64,000 nucleotides of DNA from Nitrososphaerales archaeon (GTDB taxonomy: Archaea; Thermoproteota; Nitrososphaeria; Nitrososphaerales; Gagatemarchaeaceae). The stretch is from positions 62,001-126,000 of the forward strand of contig JAJTZB010000004.1 in assembly GCA_032906765.1 (NCBI GenBank), in the 5' to 3' direction. The position numbers and the translations under genes were made by a program. Shown here one piece after another: positions 23,134 to 31,689 of the stretch. Under the pieces are notes generated by a model. The model saw nothing but the letters and a program-made list of their open reading frames with translations. It ran no database searches and had not been told where the DNA came from. How positions within the stretch are numbered: the first letter of the stretch is position 1; each line of letters starts with the position of its first letter.

Positions 23134-23442
23134 CTAGGCGATGCCGAGTCGCTTCATGAATTCCTTGGCCAGTCCTGTGAGCTGGTAGAACGAGTAGTCG
23201 CCCTTTCCCGCCACCTTCCTGTAGTGGTTCTCTACGAGCCCTGCCTTCATCAGAGCCTTCAGGTGGTAGGTCAGCGTGCTAGCGTTCAGCGGCCTGGCGA
23301 GCCCCTGCAGTTCTCTGAAGGAGAGCTCTCTCTTCTCTGCCAGTGCCTTGAGCAAGCCCATCCTGCTCGGCTCCCCGAGGACCTCAAGGATGCTCCTGAC
23401 CTCTTGCGGAATCCGTCTCGTGTACTCTGTTATCGCTGACAT
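23134..23442 (-). CDS. ArsR-type winged-helix regulator
   Basis: This 102-residue protein reads SILEVLGEPSRMGLLKALAE, ELSFRELQGLARPLNASTLT, YHLKALMKAGLVENHYRKVA and ends FYQLTGLAKEFMKRLG. It has no Cys, so it is not a metal sensor of the classical type. It is divergent from the gene at 23544. A perfect palindrome (23472-23491) and a TATA-like TAATATA lie just upstream of its ATG, suggesting autoregulation and control of the divergent gene. Confidence 0.82.
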   Translation of the reverse strand: MSAITEYTRRIPQEVRSILEVLGEPSRMGLLKALAEKRELSFRELQGLARPLNASTLTYHLKALMKAGLVENHYRKVAGKGDYSFYQLTGLAKEFMKRLGIA

Positions 23443-23471
23443 GGGTGGGGTGCGCGCAGGACGAGTATATT

Positions 23472-23491
23472 AACTTGATGATTATCAAGTT
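23472..23491. promoter_or_regulatory. Palindromic operator AACTTGAT-GATT-ATCAAGTT
   Basis: This is a perfect 8-bp inverted repeat with a 4-bp spacer between the divergent ArsR-type gene and the Rossmann-like gene. GTATATTA directly abuts it on the ArsR side. Confidence 0.75.
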
Positions 23492-23543
23492 GGATTGATG
23501 TTCATGCAGCGAGGTCTAATTAATCCACCAGACCCAGCCTTGA

Positions 23544-24134
23544 TTGCCTTTGGACGTGAAGGACGAAGCTGAACACTGGCTGGCGATGATACTTGGGCGG
23601 AAGCCCTCGCTGAAGGTCGGTATCTACGGTTCGTACCATCCAGAATCGGAAGCGCGGCGGCTCAAGCAACTGAGAGACCGCTTGAAGAGAGATGGGTACG
23701 CTCAGACCTACCTCGTCAGAGACCTTCCAGACCTGTCCCAATTCAAGGATGCCTTCGACAAGAGCGTCTTCTCGATTAACAGGTCGAACGTCAACCTCTT
23801 CGTGCTGACGTTCGCCGGGAAGAACCAGGGAGACATCAGGGAGCTCGATTACGTGATCCACAACCCTGAACTCGCCTTCAAGTGCGTCGTCTTCATAGAA
23901 CGGACTGACGACGCGACATGCCTGACCTCCCTGCTCAAGGAAGACCTCAGGGCGGTGGGCATGAGGGTCGCCGAATTCAGGACTGGGGACGATGAGGATC
24001 TCATCAAACTCGTCGAGGGTACGCTCTCGGACTTCCTGTACTACTACGTAAGAAACCGTCCGCGCGATCTTGGCGAGCTTCGAAGACGAGTTAGATTGCA
24101 ATCACGCCATCAGAGGAGAATCAGGCGCCAATGA
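23544..24134 (+). CDS. Rossmann-like hypothetical protein (possibly SLOG/TIR/deoxyribosyltransferase-like)
   Basis: This 196-residue protein starts at TTG 23544 (MPLDVKDEAEHW). An alpha/beta order is visible: LKVGIYGSYHPESEARRLKQ, YAQTYLVRDLPDLSQF, INRSNVNLFVLTFAGKNQGD, RELDYVIHNP, FKCVVFIERTDD and MRVAEFRTGDDEDLIKLVE. A GxYGS loop at strand 1 and the conserved-looking Asp/Glu near ELDYVI recall nucleotide-handling Rossmann-like folds of the SLOG, TIR or deoxyribosyltransferase type. I cannot place it in one. It is divergent from an ArsR regulator in the accessory island, so an element-borne or defence role is possible. Confidence 0.55.
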   Translation: MPLDVKDEAEHWLAMILGRKPSLKVGIYGSYHPESEARRLKQLRDRLKRDGYAQTYLVRDLPDLSQFKDAFDKSVFSINRSNVNLFVLTFAGKNQGDIRELDYVIHNPELAFKCVVFIERTDDATCLTSLLKEDLRAVGMRVAEFRTGDDEDLIKLVEGTLSDFLYYYVRNRPRDLGELRRRVRLQSRHQRRIRRQ

Positions 24135-24217
24135 TTCCCCGAGAGTCAAGGGTGTGAGCTTGCTTATGACCTCCGCCGAGTAATCCGCCCGATTCAGGAG
24201 ATGGACGCTTACTTCGT

Positions 24218-24463
24218 ATGGCCCGAACCCGGCCGTTAAGAGGCGAGGGCCGCCATGTTGCCATGCAAGTCCCGCGCACTAGCGAAGCAGATAGCGAAAC
24301 CATTTCGCTTTCAAGGGTCAAGGACGCGGCCAGGCGTCTGCTACCACCCGGCAGCACCGCCAGGAGCGTCATCCTTGCCGAGAAGGATGTCCTCCCCGCA
24401 TCAGAGGCCCTCGCCAAGTTCGAAGTCTTCGACAGGCTACTCCGCTCTGAGCTGGGGCCTTGA
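24218..24463 (+). CDS. Hypothetical small protein convergent with the integrase
   Basis: This ORF of 81 residues (66 from ATG 24263, MQVPRTSEADSETISLSRVK) has a globular-looking C-terminus: DAARRLLPPGSTARSVILAE, KDVLPASEALAKFEVFDRLL. It overlaps the last 27 bp of the convergent integrase gene. No family is recognised. The pattern of a short Ser/Thr-rich head and a helical tail is compatible with a small element-encoded accessory or antitoxin-like protein, but nothing shows this. Confidence 0.5.
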   Translation: MARTRPLRGEGRHVAMQVPRTSEADSETISLSRVKDAARRLLPPGSTARSVILAEKDVLPASEALAKFEVFDRLLRSELGP

Positions 24464-25815
24464 CCCCGCCAGCCTCATGATCACGCTGCCGTCGGGGAGC
24501 TGCGCGACGTACTCCCAGCCCTCCTCTACCATCGCCCTGACCTCCCCAGCCGGGACGACCTTCTGGCGGCTGAGCGCCTTCCTGTTGAGGGCCTCCACGA
24601 ACTGCTCCGTAGTCAGCCCCGACAGGTCACCCATCTGGCCCAGCTCTTCCTCGGAGTACCTCGTCGCCAGCATCTCCCTCCTGATTGCCCCAAGCACCTC
24701 CCCCCTGCTGAAAGAAGGAGTGGCCGAGAAGTCCAACTTCGCGTACTCCTTCCTCAGCCACTCCACCTTGCTCCTGTCGTAGTAGTTCTCCTGGGCCCCG
24801 GGGAGTATGTGCCCCATCAGGAACTCCTGCGTCTTGGTGTCCAGCCTCCTCCCGTCGCTGTTCTCCTCCCGCAGGACGCTCTCGAAGGCCTTTCGCAGGC
24901 AGTGGGGGTGGACGTCGGCCCATCTTTCTATCCCCGCCCGCAGCGCCGCCTCCTTGACGATCCGCTCCATCGTCGACCTTCCCATCGGCCCGCGATTCTC
25001 CCGTATGGGTCGGTTGTGCTTCCACCCGTTGAAGAGGACGTCCCCGTCCGTCAGCTTCCCAGCCTGCGCCTGGACCTCGGCGAGGTAGACCTTCAGCTCA
25101 TCCGCCGCCTCCTTCGTGATGAACGTGTAGTACGGGACCGCTCCCTTGCAGGCGTCCGGCACCACCTTCTTCATCTCCGGGTAGACGGGGACCTTCAAGG
25201 GGATCGTCCCGCCCTCCAGCTCCTCCCTGACGTCCACGTACCGCAGTCCCCTGAGCGTGCCCTGGCGAAGCCCCGACGCGTAGAGGAAGAGGATCACCGC
25301 CCTGTCCCGCAGGTTGTTCACCCTGCCCGCGTTCGCCATCCTGTAGATCTCCTCCCTCGACGGGACGTAGTCTGACATCTCGATGGCCTTTCTGGCAGGG
25401 GAGAAGAAGCCCCGGATTTGGATGACTCCCTTGTCGCCCCCGTCAAACCCGTTGGACCGCAGGAAGGCGCCCAGCGCCGCCCTCGCCAGGTTCCCCGTCT
25501 CCCCGCTTCTCCTGCCCTTCTCGTCCACGAAGTCCTGCACGCTCTCCCTCAGCTCGTGCCTCTCCATCTCCAGCACCTCGTCGGGGTTCTTCCCCACCTT
25601 TCTGCAGAAGCGGTAGAGCCAGCTCAGGTAGGCCTCCCTGCTCCCTTCGCTCTTGATTCGCCTTGCGAGGTGGTTCAGCAGCTTCTGGACGCTGCGGTAC
25701 TCGCTCTTCCATCCCTCCGCCTTCAGGTATGTCTCGTAGTCCCTGACGCCCCGTGCGAAGAAGCCGTGGGGCGAGCGTCTTACTGGCGTGTGTGGTCAAA
25801 CCTCCCTGATATCAT
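24437..25815 (-). CDS. Tyrosine recombinase/integrase, 5' end frameshifted in a CA repeat
   Basis: The catalytic domain is complete: ASGLRQGTLRGLRYVDVRE (Arg I), HPHCLRKAFESVL (His-x-x-Arg), FLMGHILPGAQENYYDRS (His and the nucleophilic Tyr). A core-binding domain with NHLARRIKSEGSREAYLSWL precedes it. The uninterrupted frame has its first usable start at GTG 25597. A continuous N-terminus beginning MISGRFDHT at ATG 25815 joins PVRRSPHGFFARGV only if two bases are removed from the CACACA run at 25788-25794. So full-length protein (about 458 residues) needs a frameshift, or a shortened protein is made. Extended C-terminal sequence (GEVLGAIRREMLATRYSEEE) is unusual for XerC/D. Integrases of this kind insert plasmids or viruses into chromosomes. 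Confidence 0.8.
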
Positions 25816-25904
25816 GTCAACGGTTCGCGACCATTTAACGCGGGTTTCCGCCCGAGCACTTCATGGAAAAGGAGGACTACGTGCCGACACGCGTCCACTG
25901 GAGG

Positions 25905-25910
25905 CTTAAA
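25905..25910 (+). promoter_or_regulatory. TATA-like box of mre11-rad50
   Basis: CTTAAA lies 34 bp upstream of the TTG start of mre11, the same spacing seen before several other genes here. Confidence 0.5.
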
Positions 25911-25938
25911 GTATGCGGAGCGTCATCGGCGATTTCGC

Positions 25939-27195
25939 TTGCCGAAGTTCGCCCATATGGCAGACGTCCACCTCGGGGCACACAGGGAACCTCACCTCCA
26001 GAGGCTCGAAATGGAGGCTTTCCAGGCTGCGATGTCAAGGTGCATCGAGCTGGACGTCGATTTCGTTCTGATCTGCGGGGACCTCTTCCACGTGGGAATA
26101 CCAGACCTCGGGATCGTCGACTCCGCCATCAAGGTAATGATCAGGGCGCAGGAACAAGGAATACCAATCTACGCGATTTACGGCAGTCACGACTACACGC
26201 CGAACGGGACGTCGGTCATAGACATCCTGAACACCGTCGGCGTCCTGACTAACGTGTTCAGGCCGAAGATGGACTCTGGGAGGCTGAAGCTCGGACTGAC
26301 TGTCGACAAGAAGACGGGCGCCAAGATTGCTGGCATCTCTGCTAGGAAGGTCGGGCTGGAGAGCAGGTACTACGAAATCCTCGACAGAGCGGCGATTGAG
26401 GAAGAGCGCGGCTTCAGAGTATTCGCTTTCCACAGCGGGATTACGCAGTTCAGGCCTGCCAACCTGAAAGAGATGGAGACGGTGGATATCTCGCTCTTCC
26501 CGAGGGGCCTCGACTACTACGCAGGTGGCCACATACACCAGAGGGGTGAGTTCAGCTTGTCGGGATACGACAGGATTGTGTTTCCAGGGCCGCTGTTCAC
26601 AGGCTACGGCAGGGACCTCGAGGATACGGCCCGGGGCGCGGAGAGGGGGTTCTACGTGGTCGACTTCGATGACAAGGTGAAGGGTACGTCATTCATCCCA
26701 ATTCAGACCTTCGGGAGTCTGTACAAGGAGTACGACCTAGGAGGGGCCAACGCAGTCGAGGCGAACAGAAGGGTTGGTGAAGACCTAGGACGATTGGATG
26801 TGTCGGGAAAGGTCGTTGTCATCAAGGCGTACGGCGAGCTTGCGGGAGGGAGGGTCGCTGACGTCGATTTTGGAAGGATGAAGCTCGGATTGATGGGGAG
26901 AGGCGCGCTCTACGTTCACTTGAACAGGAGCAGCCTGACCTCTAGGGAGTCTGGCAAGCCCGCCGCAGCCGGCGAGGACCCGGCAACGACTGAGGAGAAG
27001 TTCTTCGAGAGCCGGATAGGGAGCGTGAAGGTGTCTGCCCCCGGCCTCAAGGGCCACAGCGGCTCGCTTCTCGGCAAGGAGCTGCTTCGCTTGTTACGGC
27101 AGCCACCGAAGATGGGCGAAGCGAAGAGAGACTACCAGACTCGCATGGTCAGGGACGGCGCGAGGATGATGAAACTGGAGGAGGTGCATACTTGA
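25939..27195 (+). CDS. mre11: Mre11 DNA double-strand break repair nuclease
   Basis: This 418-residue protein starts at TTG 25939. All phosphoesterase motifs are in order: HMADVHLGAHREP (I), FVLICGDLFHVG (II), YAIYGSHDYTPNG (III, with GSHD in place of the common GNHD), FAFHSGITQF (IV) and YYAGGHIHQRGEF (V). These bind the two Mn ions. Mre11 trims DNA ends with Rad50 in break repair. Its stop overlaps the start of rad50 (TTGA), so the two are translationally coupled. The C-terminal region (KGHSGSLLGKELLRLL) would contact Rad50. The NurA-HerA pair often found beside mre11-rad50 is absent here. Confidence 0.96.
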   Translation: MPKFAHMADVHLGAHREPHLQRLEMEAFQAAMSRCIELDVDFVLICGDLFHVGIPDLGIVDSAIKVMIRAQEQGIPIYAIYGSHDYTPNGTSVIDILNTVGVLTNVFRPKMDSGRLKLGLTVDKKTGAKIAGISARKVGLESRYYEILDRAAIEEERGFRVFAFHSGITQFRPANLKEMETVDISLFPRGLDYYAGGHIHQRGEFSLSGYDRIVFPGPLFTGYGRDLEDTARGAERGFYVVDFDDKVKGTSFIPIQTFGSLYKEYDLGGANAVEANRRVGEDLGRLDVSGKVVVIKAYGELAGGRVADVDFGRMKLGLMGRGALYVHLNRSSLTSRESGKPAAAGEDPATTEEKFFESRIGSVKVSAPGLKGHSGSLLGKELLRLLRQPPKMGEAKRDYQTRMVRDGARMMKLEEVHT

Positions 27196-29222
27196 TCATC
27201 AAGCGCCTGGATTTGGAAAACATCAGGAGCTACAGACAAGCAACCGTGGGATTCCCCCTCGGGAAGACTCTCTTCGAAGGGGACATCGGCTCGGGGAAGT
27301 CTACCCTCCTGATGGCCATCGAATTCGCCTTCTTCGGGTTCGGCACGGAGGCCGGAGCTTCGATGCTCAGGGCTGGCTCGACAGAGGGAGCCGTGGCCAT
27401 GGTCTTCGAGGCCGATGGGGGGGAGTACAGGGTGGAGAGGAGACTGGTGAGGAAAGGAAAGCACGTCCAGCAGACGGACTGCACTCTGAAGACGCCAGAG
27501 GGGCAGCTGGACCTCTCGCCTTCCGAGCTGAAGGAGAAGATGCTGGAGGTCCTCCAGTTCAACGAGGTTCCAGACCCCAAGGCGCAGAGCTGGATCTACA
27601 GGTATGCAGTCTACACGCCGCAGGAGGAGATGAAGGCCGTGCTCGGGCTGAGTCCCGACCTCAGACTGCAGGTCCTCAGGAGGGCGTTCAGAATCGAGGA
27701 CTACAAGATAGCCGCAGAGAACGCTGCCGAACTCGCGAGGGAGGTCAGAAGGAAGGCCGGCGAGTTCGAAGGGATGGCTCGGGGCGCTCAGGAGCTGAGA
27801 TCGAGCCTGGAGGAATCGGAGAGACAGGGGAAGCTCGAGACAAGGAAGGCAGAGGATGTCAAGAAGAAGCAGAGTCAGATGGTAGCGGAGCTTGAGAAGA
27901 TCAAGATGGAGAGGGAGCAGCTGCGCGAGCAGGAACTGGATCTCGAGCGGACAGACGCGGAGATTAAGCTTCACGAGAGAAGGGCTGAAGAGAGGGGCGA
28001 AGTCGCCGCCGAGGAGACGGAAGGCACCCGCGAAGTCGCTACCAAGATCGAGTCCCTCGAACTCTCGATCGGCCGTCTGAAGAAACTGAAGCCTCCTTAC
28101 CGCCTGACAGCTTCCGAACTGGAGAGCAGGGCGGAAAGCCTCCAGGACAAGGTGGTGAAGCTGACTGCGCTCGATGCGACTCTGACTTCGAAGATAGACG
28201 ACTACCAGAGCATCATGAAAGGCGGGAAGTGTCCGGTCTGTGACAGACCTGTGGATTCGCGCGAGTACGTCGACAGGGAGAAGGCGAAGAGGGCCGAACA
28301 GAAACATGTGGCATCGGAGCTACACGAGACAAGATCGGAAGAGAAGGAGATGCGACAGCTTTCGAAGAGGACCAGGGAGTACGAACTGGAAATCAAGAAA
28401 CTGGAAGACCTGGAGCTGGATCTCAAGCGGCACAAGGTTGAGCTGAAACGAAGGACTGAGAGAGCCGCGAAGGCCGAGGAAGAGGCCAGGCTTGCCAAGC
28501 TCAAAGCGAAGGAGTTTTCGGCGAAGGCTGTTCCCCTCGCCCGTGTAGCGCAGAAGCTCACCGTTGCGGAACGAACCCTGGAGGCGACGGAGAAGGAGTT
28601 GAGGGAGTTGAGGGATGTCGGTTCGAGGCTGACCGAGAAGCTGGAGATGATGAAGGATAGACAGGATGAGATGCGGGACGAGATAGCGAGAAAGGAAGAA
28701 GCGGCGCGAAGGAGGGACGTGTTGCAGGAGCACGAGTTATGGCTGGCCGACTATTTCGTTCCGACTCTGCAACTCATCGAGATGAGCGTGATGCAGAGCC
28801 TCAACCAAGAATTCGATTCGTTGTTCCAGAAATGGTTCAGCGCGCTGGTCGACGACCCTGGAAAGGAGGTAAGGGTCGACGAGAGCTTCACTCCCATAGT
28901 CTCCCAGGACGGATACGAACAGGACGTGTACTTCCTCAGCGGAGGGGAGAAGACGAGCGTGTCGCTCGCCTACAGGCTGGCTCTGAACACCTTGGTGCAG
29001 AGGGTCTCGACAACGATGAAGTCGAACATACTCATCCTCGACGAGCCCACTGACGGTTTCAGCAGGGAGCAGCTTGGCAGCGTCAGGGAGGTCTTGGACG
29101 AGATTGAGTGCGCCCAAGTAATAGTGGTTTCGCACGAGAAGGAGCTGGAGAGCTTCGCGGACCAGGTCTACAAAGTGGTCAAGGAGAACGGGGCTTCCAG
29201 GGTTGTGCAGGGCGGGGCGTAG
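27192..29222 (+). CDS. rad50: Rad50 SMC-like ATPase
   Basis: This 676-residue protein starts at TTG 27192. It has Walker A (GDIGSGKSTLL, about 34-44), a long coiled coil, the zinc hook CPVCDRPV (about 346), returning coiled coil, the signature FLSGGEKTSVSLAYRL (about 580) and Walker B with D-loop (NILILDEPTDGFS, about 614). The coiled coil is short relative to well-studied Rad50 (about 880 residues in Pyrococcus). It works with Mre11 to tether and process DNA ends. Confidence 0.96.
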   Translation: MIIKRLDLENIRSYRQATVGFPLGKTLFEGDIGSGKSTLLMAIEFAFFGFGTEAGASMLRAGSTEGAVAMVFEADGGEYRVERRLVRKGKHVQQTDCTLKTPEGQLDLSPSELKEKMLEVLQFNEVPDPKAQSWIYRYAVYTPQEEMKAVLGLSPDLRLQVLRRAFRIEDYKIAAENAAELAREVRRKAGEFEGMARGAQELRSSLEESERQGKLETRKAEDVKKKQSQMVAELEKIKMEREQLREQELDLERTDAEIKLHERRAEERGEVAAEETEGTREVATKIESLELSIGRLKKLKPPYRLTASELESRAESLQDKVVKLTALDATLTSKIDDYQSIMKGGKCPVCDRPVDSREYVDREKAKRAEQKHVASELHETRSEEKEMRQLSKRTREYELEIKKLEDLELDLKRHKVELKRRTERAAKAEEEARLAKLKAKEFSAKAVPLARVAQKLTVAERTLEATEKELRELRDVGSRLTEKLEMMKDRQDEMRDEIARKEEAARRRDVLQEHELWLADYFVPTLQLIEMSVMQSLNQEFDSLFQKWFSALVDDPGKEVRVDESFTPIVSQDGYEQDVYFLSGGEKTSVSLAYRLALNTLVQRVSTTMKSNILILDEPTDGFSREQLGSVREVLDEIECAQVIVVSHEKELESFADQVYKVVKENGASRVVQGGA

Positions 29223-29270
29223 GACAGTTTCACTTACGCCTGTGGCACGGCTCCAGTCGGGCGCACGCAC

Positions 29271-29276
29271 TTTAAG
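29271..29276 (+). promoter_or_regulatory. TATA-like box of nre
   Basis: TTTAAG lies 37 bp upstream of the TTG start of the Nre gene. Confidence 0.45.
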
Positions 29277-29307
29277 AATCGCCTGAAGGGTTTCTCCCCG
29301 TCCTAAC

Positions 29308-30624
29308 TTGCCGAAGAGGATAACCTGGCTCTCAAGCGTCCTGCCTGCGAGCGTCACCGGCCTCGAGGAGGAAGCTGCGAGGTCTATCGAGGTAGTCGAG
29401 TCGCCCCCTGCTTGGATGTGCCTCCGGTGTCGGGGAACCAAGCTGCTCTGCGGGAAGACCAGGTGCCCCATCATCGTCAAGGCGCAGTCGATGGCGAAGC
29501 TGGGAGACTCCATCTCCGGGCCGATGATCGAGGGGTCGTCGCCGCCGGGCGTTTTCGTGGGCAGGCTGGGATACCCGAGGGTCTCGATAGGGCCGATGGT
29601 CCCTCCTAGATACGGCGACACCTCAGTGCTGGACACGCCGGAGGAGTGGCTGGGCAAGCCCATCGAGCAGATAGTCGACTACAGGTATTCGCTAGTCAGG
29701 GGGAACTCCAGGGCCACAGTGACCGACGCAAAAAATCCTGACAGGTTCCTCTCCACACTGCAGGAGCTCGCCATGGCGGACAGGCCGGTCGACGCCGAGC
29801 TGAAGCTCACGAAGGCACCGCGCAAGATTCTGACGCTGAGCGAAGACACCCAGCCGTACGGTCCCTCGGCCCCGCTGGACAAGTTCAAGCTGGGTAACGC
29901 GCGAGTTGACAGAAGAATCGAGAAGGCACACTACGACAGGAACCTGAAAGCAGCGGGAGCGATCGAGGAGCTCTACTCGAAGGGGGTGCTGGTCACGAGG
30001 ATCCAGAAGGCCTTCAGCTTGGGCATGTTCGGCGAGGGAGGTAAGAGGCGCATCGTCCCCACTAGGTGGAGCATCACGGCTGTCGACAGCTCCGTCAGCT
30101 TGGGCTTGATCGAGAAGGTCAAGCACAATCCAACGATTGACGAGTACAGAGTGTATTCGTTCAGGGTCTACGACAACCAGTATGTCGCGATATTGATGCC
30201 CGAGCCGTGGAGGTTCGAGTGGATTGAGGCTTGGTTCCCGAACACGACTTGGAACCAATTCACGAACGAACCGTACATGATCGGAGACTATGAGGAGCAC
30301 TTCGGCAGGACGACGTACGCGAAGGTCGGAGGATGCTACTATTCGACGAGACTGGCCGTTACCGAGGCGCTCGACCGGGAGAGGAGGCAGGCTGCGGCTG
30401 TCGTCCTTAGGGAGACGTATCCAGGCTACATAATGCCCCTTGGCGTGTGGAACGTCAGGGAGAGCATCAGGGCGCTCATGAAGCAGAAGTGGGAGGGGCA
30501 CGACACCTTCAGGGGCGCGATGAAGTCGGCGCTGGCAAGGTTATCGATATCAAAGACCAAGTGGATGAGGGAGAGCGTCCTCATCTCCAGGGAACTGACG
30601 CAGACGAAGATTACCAGTTACTGA
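29308..30624 (+). CDS. Archaeal DNA repair protein Nre (NreA-like)
   Basis: This 438-residue protein starts at TTG 29308. The N-terminal half has the zinc-binding CLRCRGTKLLCGKTRCPIIV (about 44-63), then GPSPPGVFVG-like and GRLGYPRVSIGPMVPP, GDTSVLDTPEEWLGKPIEQI and YRYSLVRGN. The C-terminal half carries RIVPTRWSITAVDSSVSLGL and VGGCYYSTRLAVTEAL. This two-domain layout is that of the archaeal Nre family, linked in haloarchaea to repair of crosslink and mitomycin damage, sometimes through PCNA. Position directly after mre11-rad50 supports a repair role. A C-terminal PCNA-binding box is not obvious; the end reads RELTQTKITSY. Confidence 0.9.
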   Translation: MPKRITWLSSVLPASVTGLEEEAARSIEVVESPPAWMCLRCRGTKLLCGKTRCPIIVKAQSMAKLGDSISGPMIEGSSPPGVFVGRLGYPRVSIGPMVPPRYGDTSVLDTPEEWLGKPIEQIVDYRYSLVRGNSRATVTDAKNPDRFLSTLQELAMADRPVDAELKLTKAPRKILTLSEDTQPYGPSAPLDKFKLGNARVDRRIEKAHYDRNLKAAGAIEELYSKGVLVTRIQKAFSLGMFGEGGKRRIVPTRWSITAVDSSVSLGLIEKVKHNPTIDEYRVYSFRVYDNQYVAILMPEPWRFEWIEAWFPNTTWNQFTNEPYMIGDYEEHFGRTTYAKVGGCYYSTRLAVTEALDRERRQAAAVVLRETYPGYIMPLGVWNVRESIRALMKQKWEGHDTFRGAMKSALARLSISKTKWMRESVLISRELTQTKITSY

Positions 30625-30666
30625 CAGCTGACAACGTTATAGAGCCGGAGTTAAGCTAGAGTTCGG

Positions 30667-31362
30667 ATGACAGAGAAACTTTACTGGCGTGACCCGTACA
30701 TCAAGGCTTTCGACGCACTTGTGGTCTCCGTGGAAGGCAGCAGAGTCGTGCTTGACCAGACTGCGTTCAATCCTAGGGGAGGTGGGCTCGTTTCTGACTT
30801 GGGGACGATTAATGGACTTGGGCTTGGCGAGGTCGTCAAAGGGGGGGAGGAAATCATCCACGTTTTTCAGACGCAGCCGGGGTTCAATGAGGGAACCACA
30901 GTCCACGGGGTGCTTGACTGGGATAGGAGGTACAGGATAATGAAGATGCACACCACCGCGCACATACTGAGCTCTGTCGTCCACAGGGAGACTGGCGCTT
31001 TGATAACCGGCAACCAGATCAGCCCGGTCGAATCGCGCGTTGACTTCAATCTAGAGCAGTTCGACAAGGACAAGATGTCCAGCTACGTCGATGAGGTGAA
31101 CGCTGTCGTAGCGAGAGGCGTCGAAGTCAGGAGCTACTTCATGAAAACGGAGGAGGCTATGAAGCTCCCGGGACTGGTAAAACTGGCAAACGCGGCTCCA
31201 CCGTCGCTTGATGTCCTGAGAATCGTGCAGATTGGCGATGTGGACACGCAGGCTGACGGCGGCGTTCACGTCAGGAACACGAGCGAGATAGGGGCTGTCG
31301 TCGGGCTCAGGACTGAGAACAAGGGGAAGAACAACAGAAGGATGTACTTCACGGTGCGCTAA
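30667..31362 (+). CDS. alaX: Alanyl-tRNA editing protein AlaX
   Basis: This 231-residue stand-alone homologue of the AlaRS editing domain removes Ser or Gly wrongly attached to tRNA-Ala. Visible are DQTAFNPRGGGLVSDLGTI (the metal-site loop), MHTTAHILSSV (HxxxH) and QADGGVHVRNTSEIG, the position of the usual CxxxH. Here the first ligand position is Asp (D-G-G-V-H), which also occurs in some AlaX proteins as far as I recall. The C-terminal EIGAVVGLRTENKGKNNRRM is family-typical. The length fits AlaX-M. Confidence 0.92.
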   Translation: MTEKLYWRDPYIKAFDALVVSVEGSRVVLDQTAFNPRGGGLVSDLGTINGLGLGEVVKGGEEIIHVFQTQPGFNEGTTVHGVLDWDRRYRIMKMHTTAHILSSVVHRETGALITGNQISPVESRVDFNLEQFDKDKMSSYVDEVNAVVARGVEVRSYFMKTEEAMKLPGLVKLANAAPPSLDVLRIVQIGDVDTQADGGVHVRNTSEIGAVVGLRTENKGKNNRRMYFTVR

Positions 31363-31376
31363 TCACGTGGGCGCGT

Positions 31377-31565
31377 CTAGCGCCTTCTCGCTACCCACAG
31401 CGGCATCTTCTTGGCCGTGCAGTTGCCGCAGAACGACTTCATCGACCTCGTCGTCTCGTCGAAGATAGTGGTGCTGTGAGACATGCAAACCTGTATGCCG
31501 CACTCCGCGCACGTTGCTACTGCGTGTCCTTTGCAGACCGAACATCTTGCCATCCAATTCACCAC
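31377..31565 (-). CDS. Small B-box-like zinc-finger protein
   Basis: This 62-residue ORF (58 from the internal ATG at 31553) is full of metal ligands: RCSVCKGHAVATCAECGIQV, CMSHSTTIF and FCGNCTAKK. The pattern CxxC-x7-CxxC-x4-C-x2-H with a final CxxC resembles B-box/AN1-type double zinc folds. Such small proteins are common in archaea and have no assigned role. The gene is convergent with alaX. Confidence 0.7.
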   Translation of the reverse strand: MVNWMARCSVCKGHAVATCAECGIQVCMSHSTTIFDETTRSMKSFCGNCTAKKMPLWVARRR

Positions 31566-31689
31566 TGATTTTTCCGCCCAACATACGCAGGCCGGGCTAC
31601 GTCGAGCTTTTCCAAGATCGTCGGAGCTGCGAACCTTACGGAGTTAGGACTGAGATTACTCCGTGCCTTCCGCTTAATAAACACGCGCT

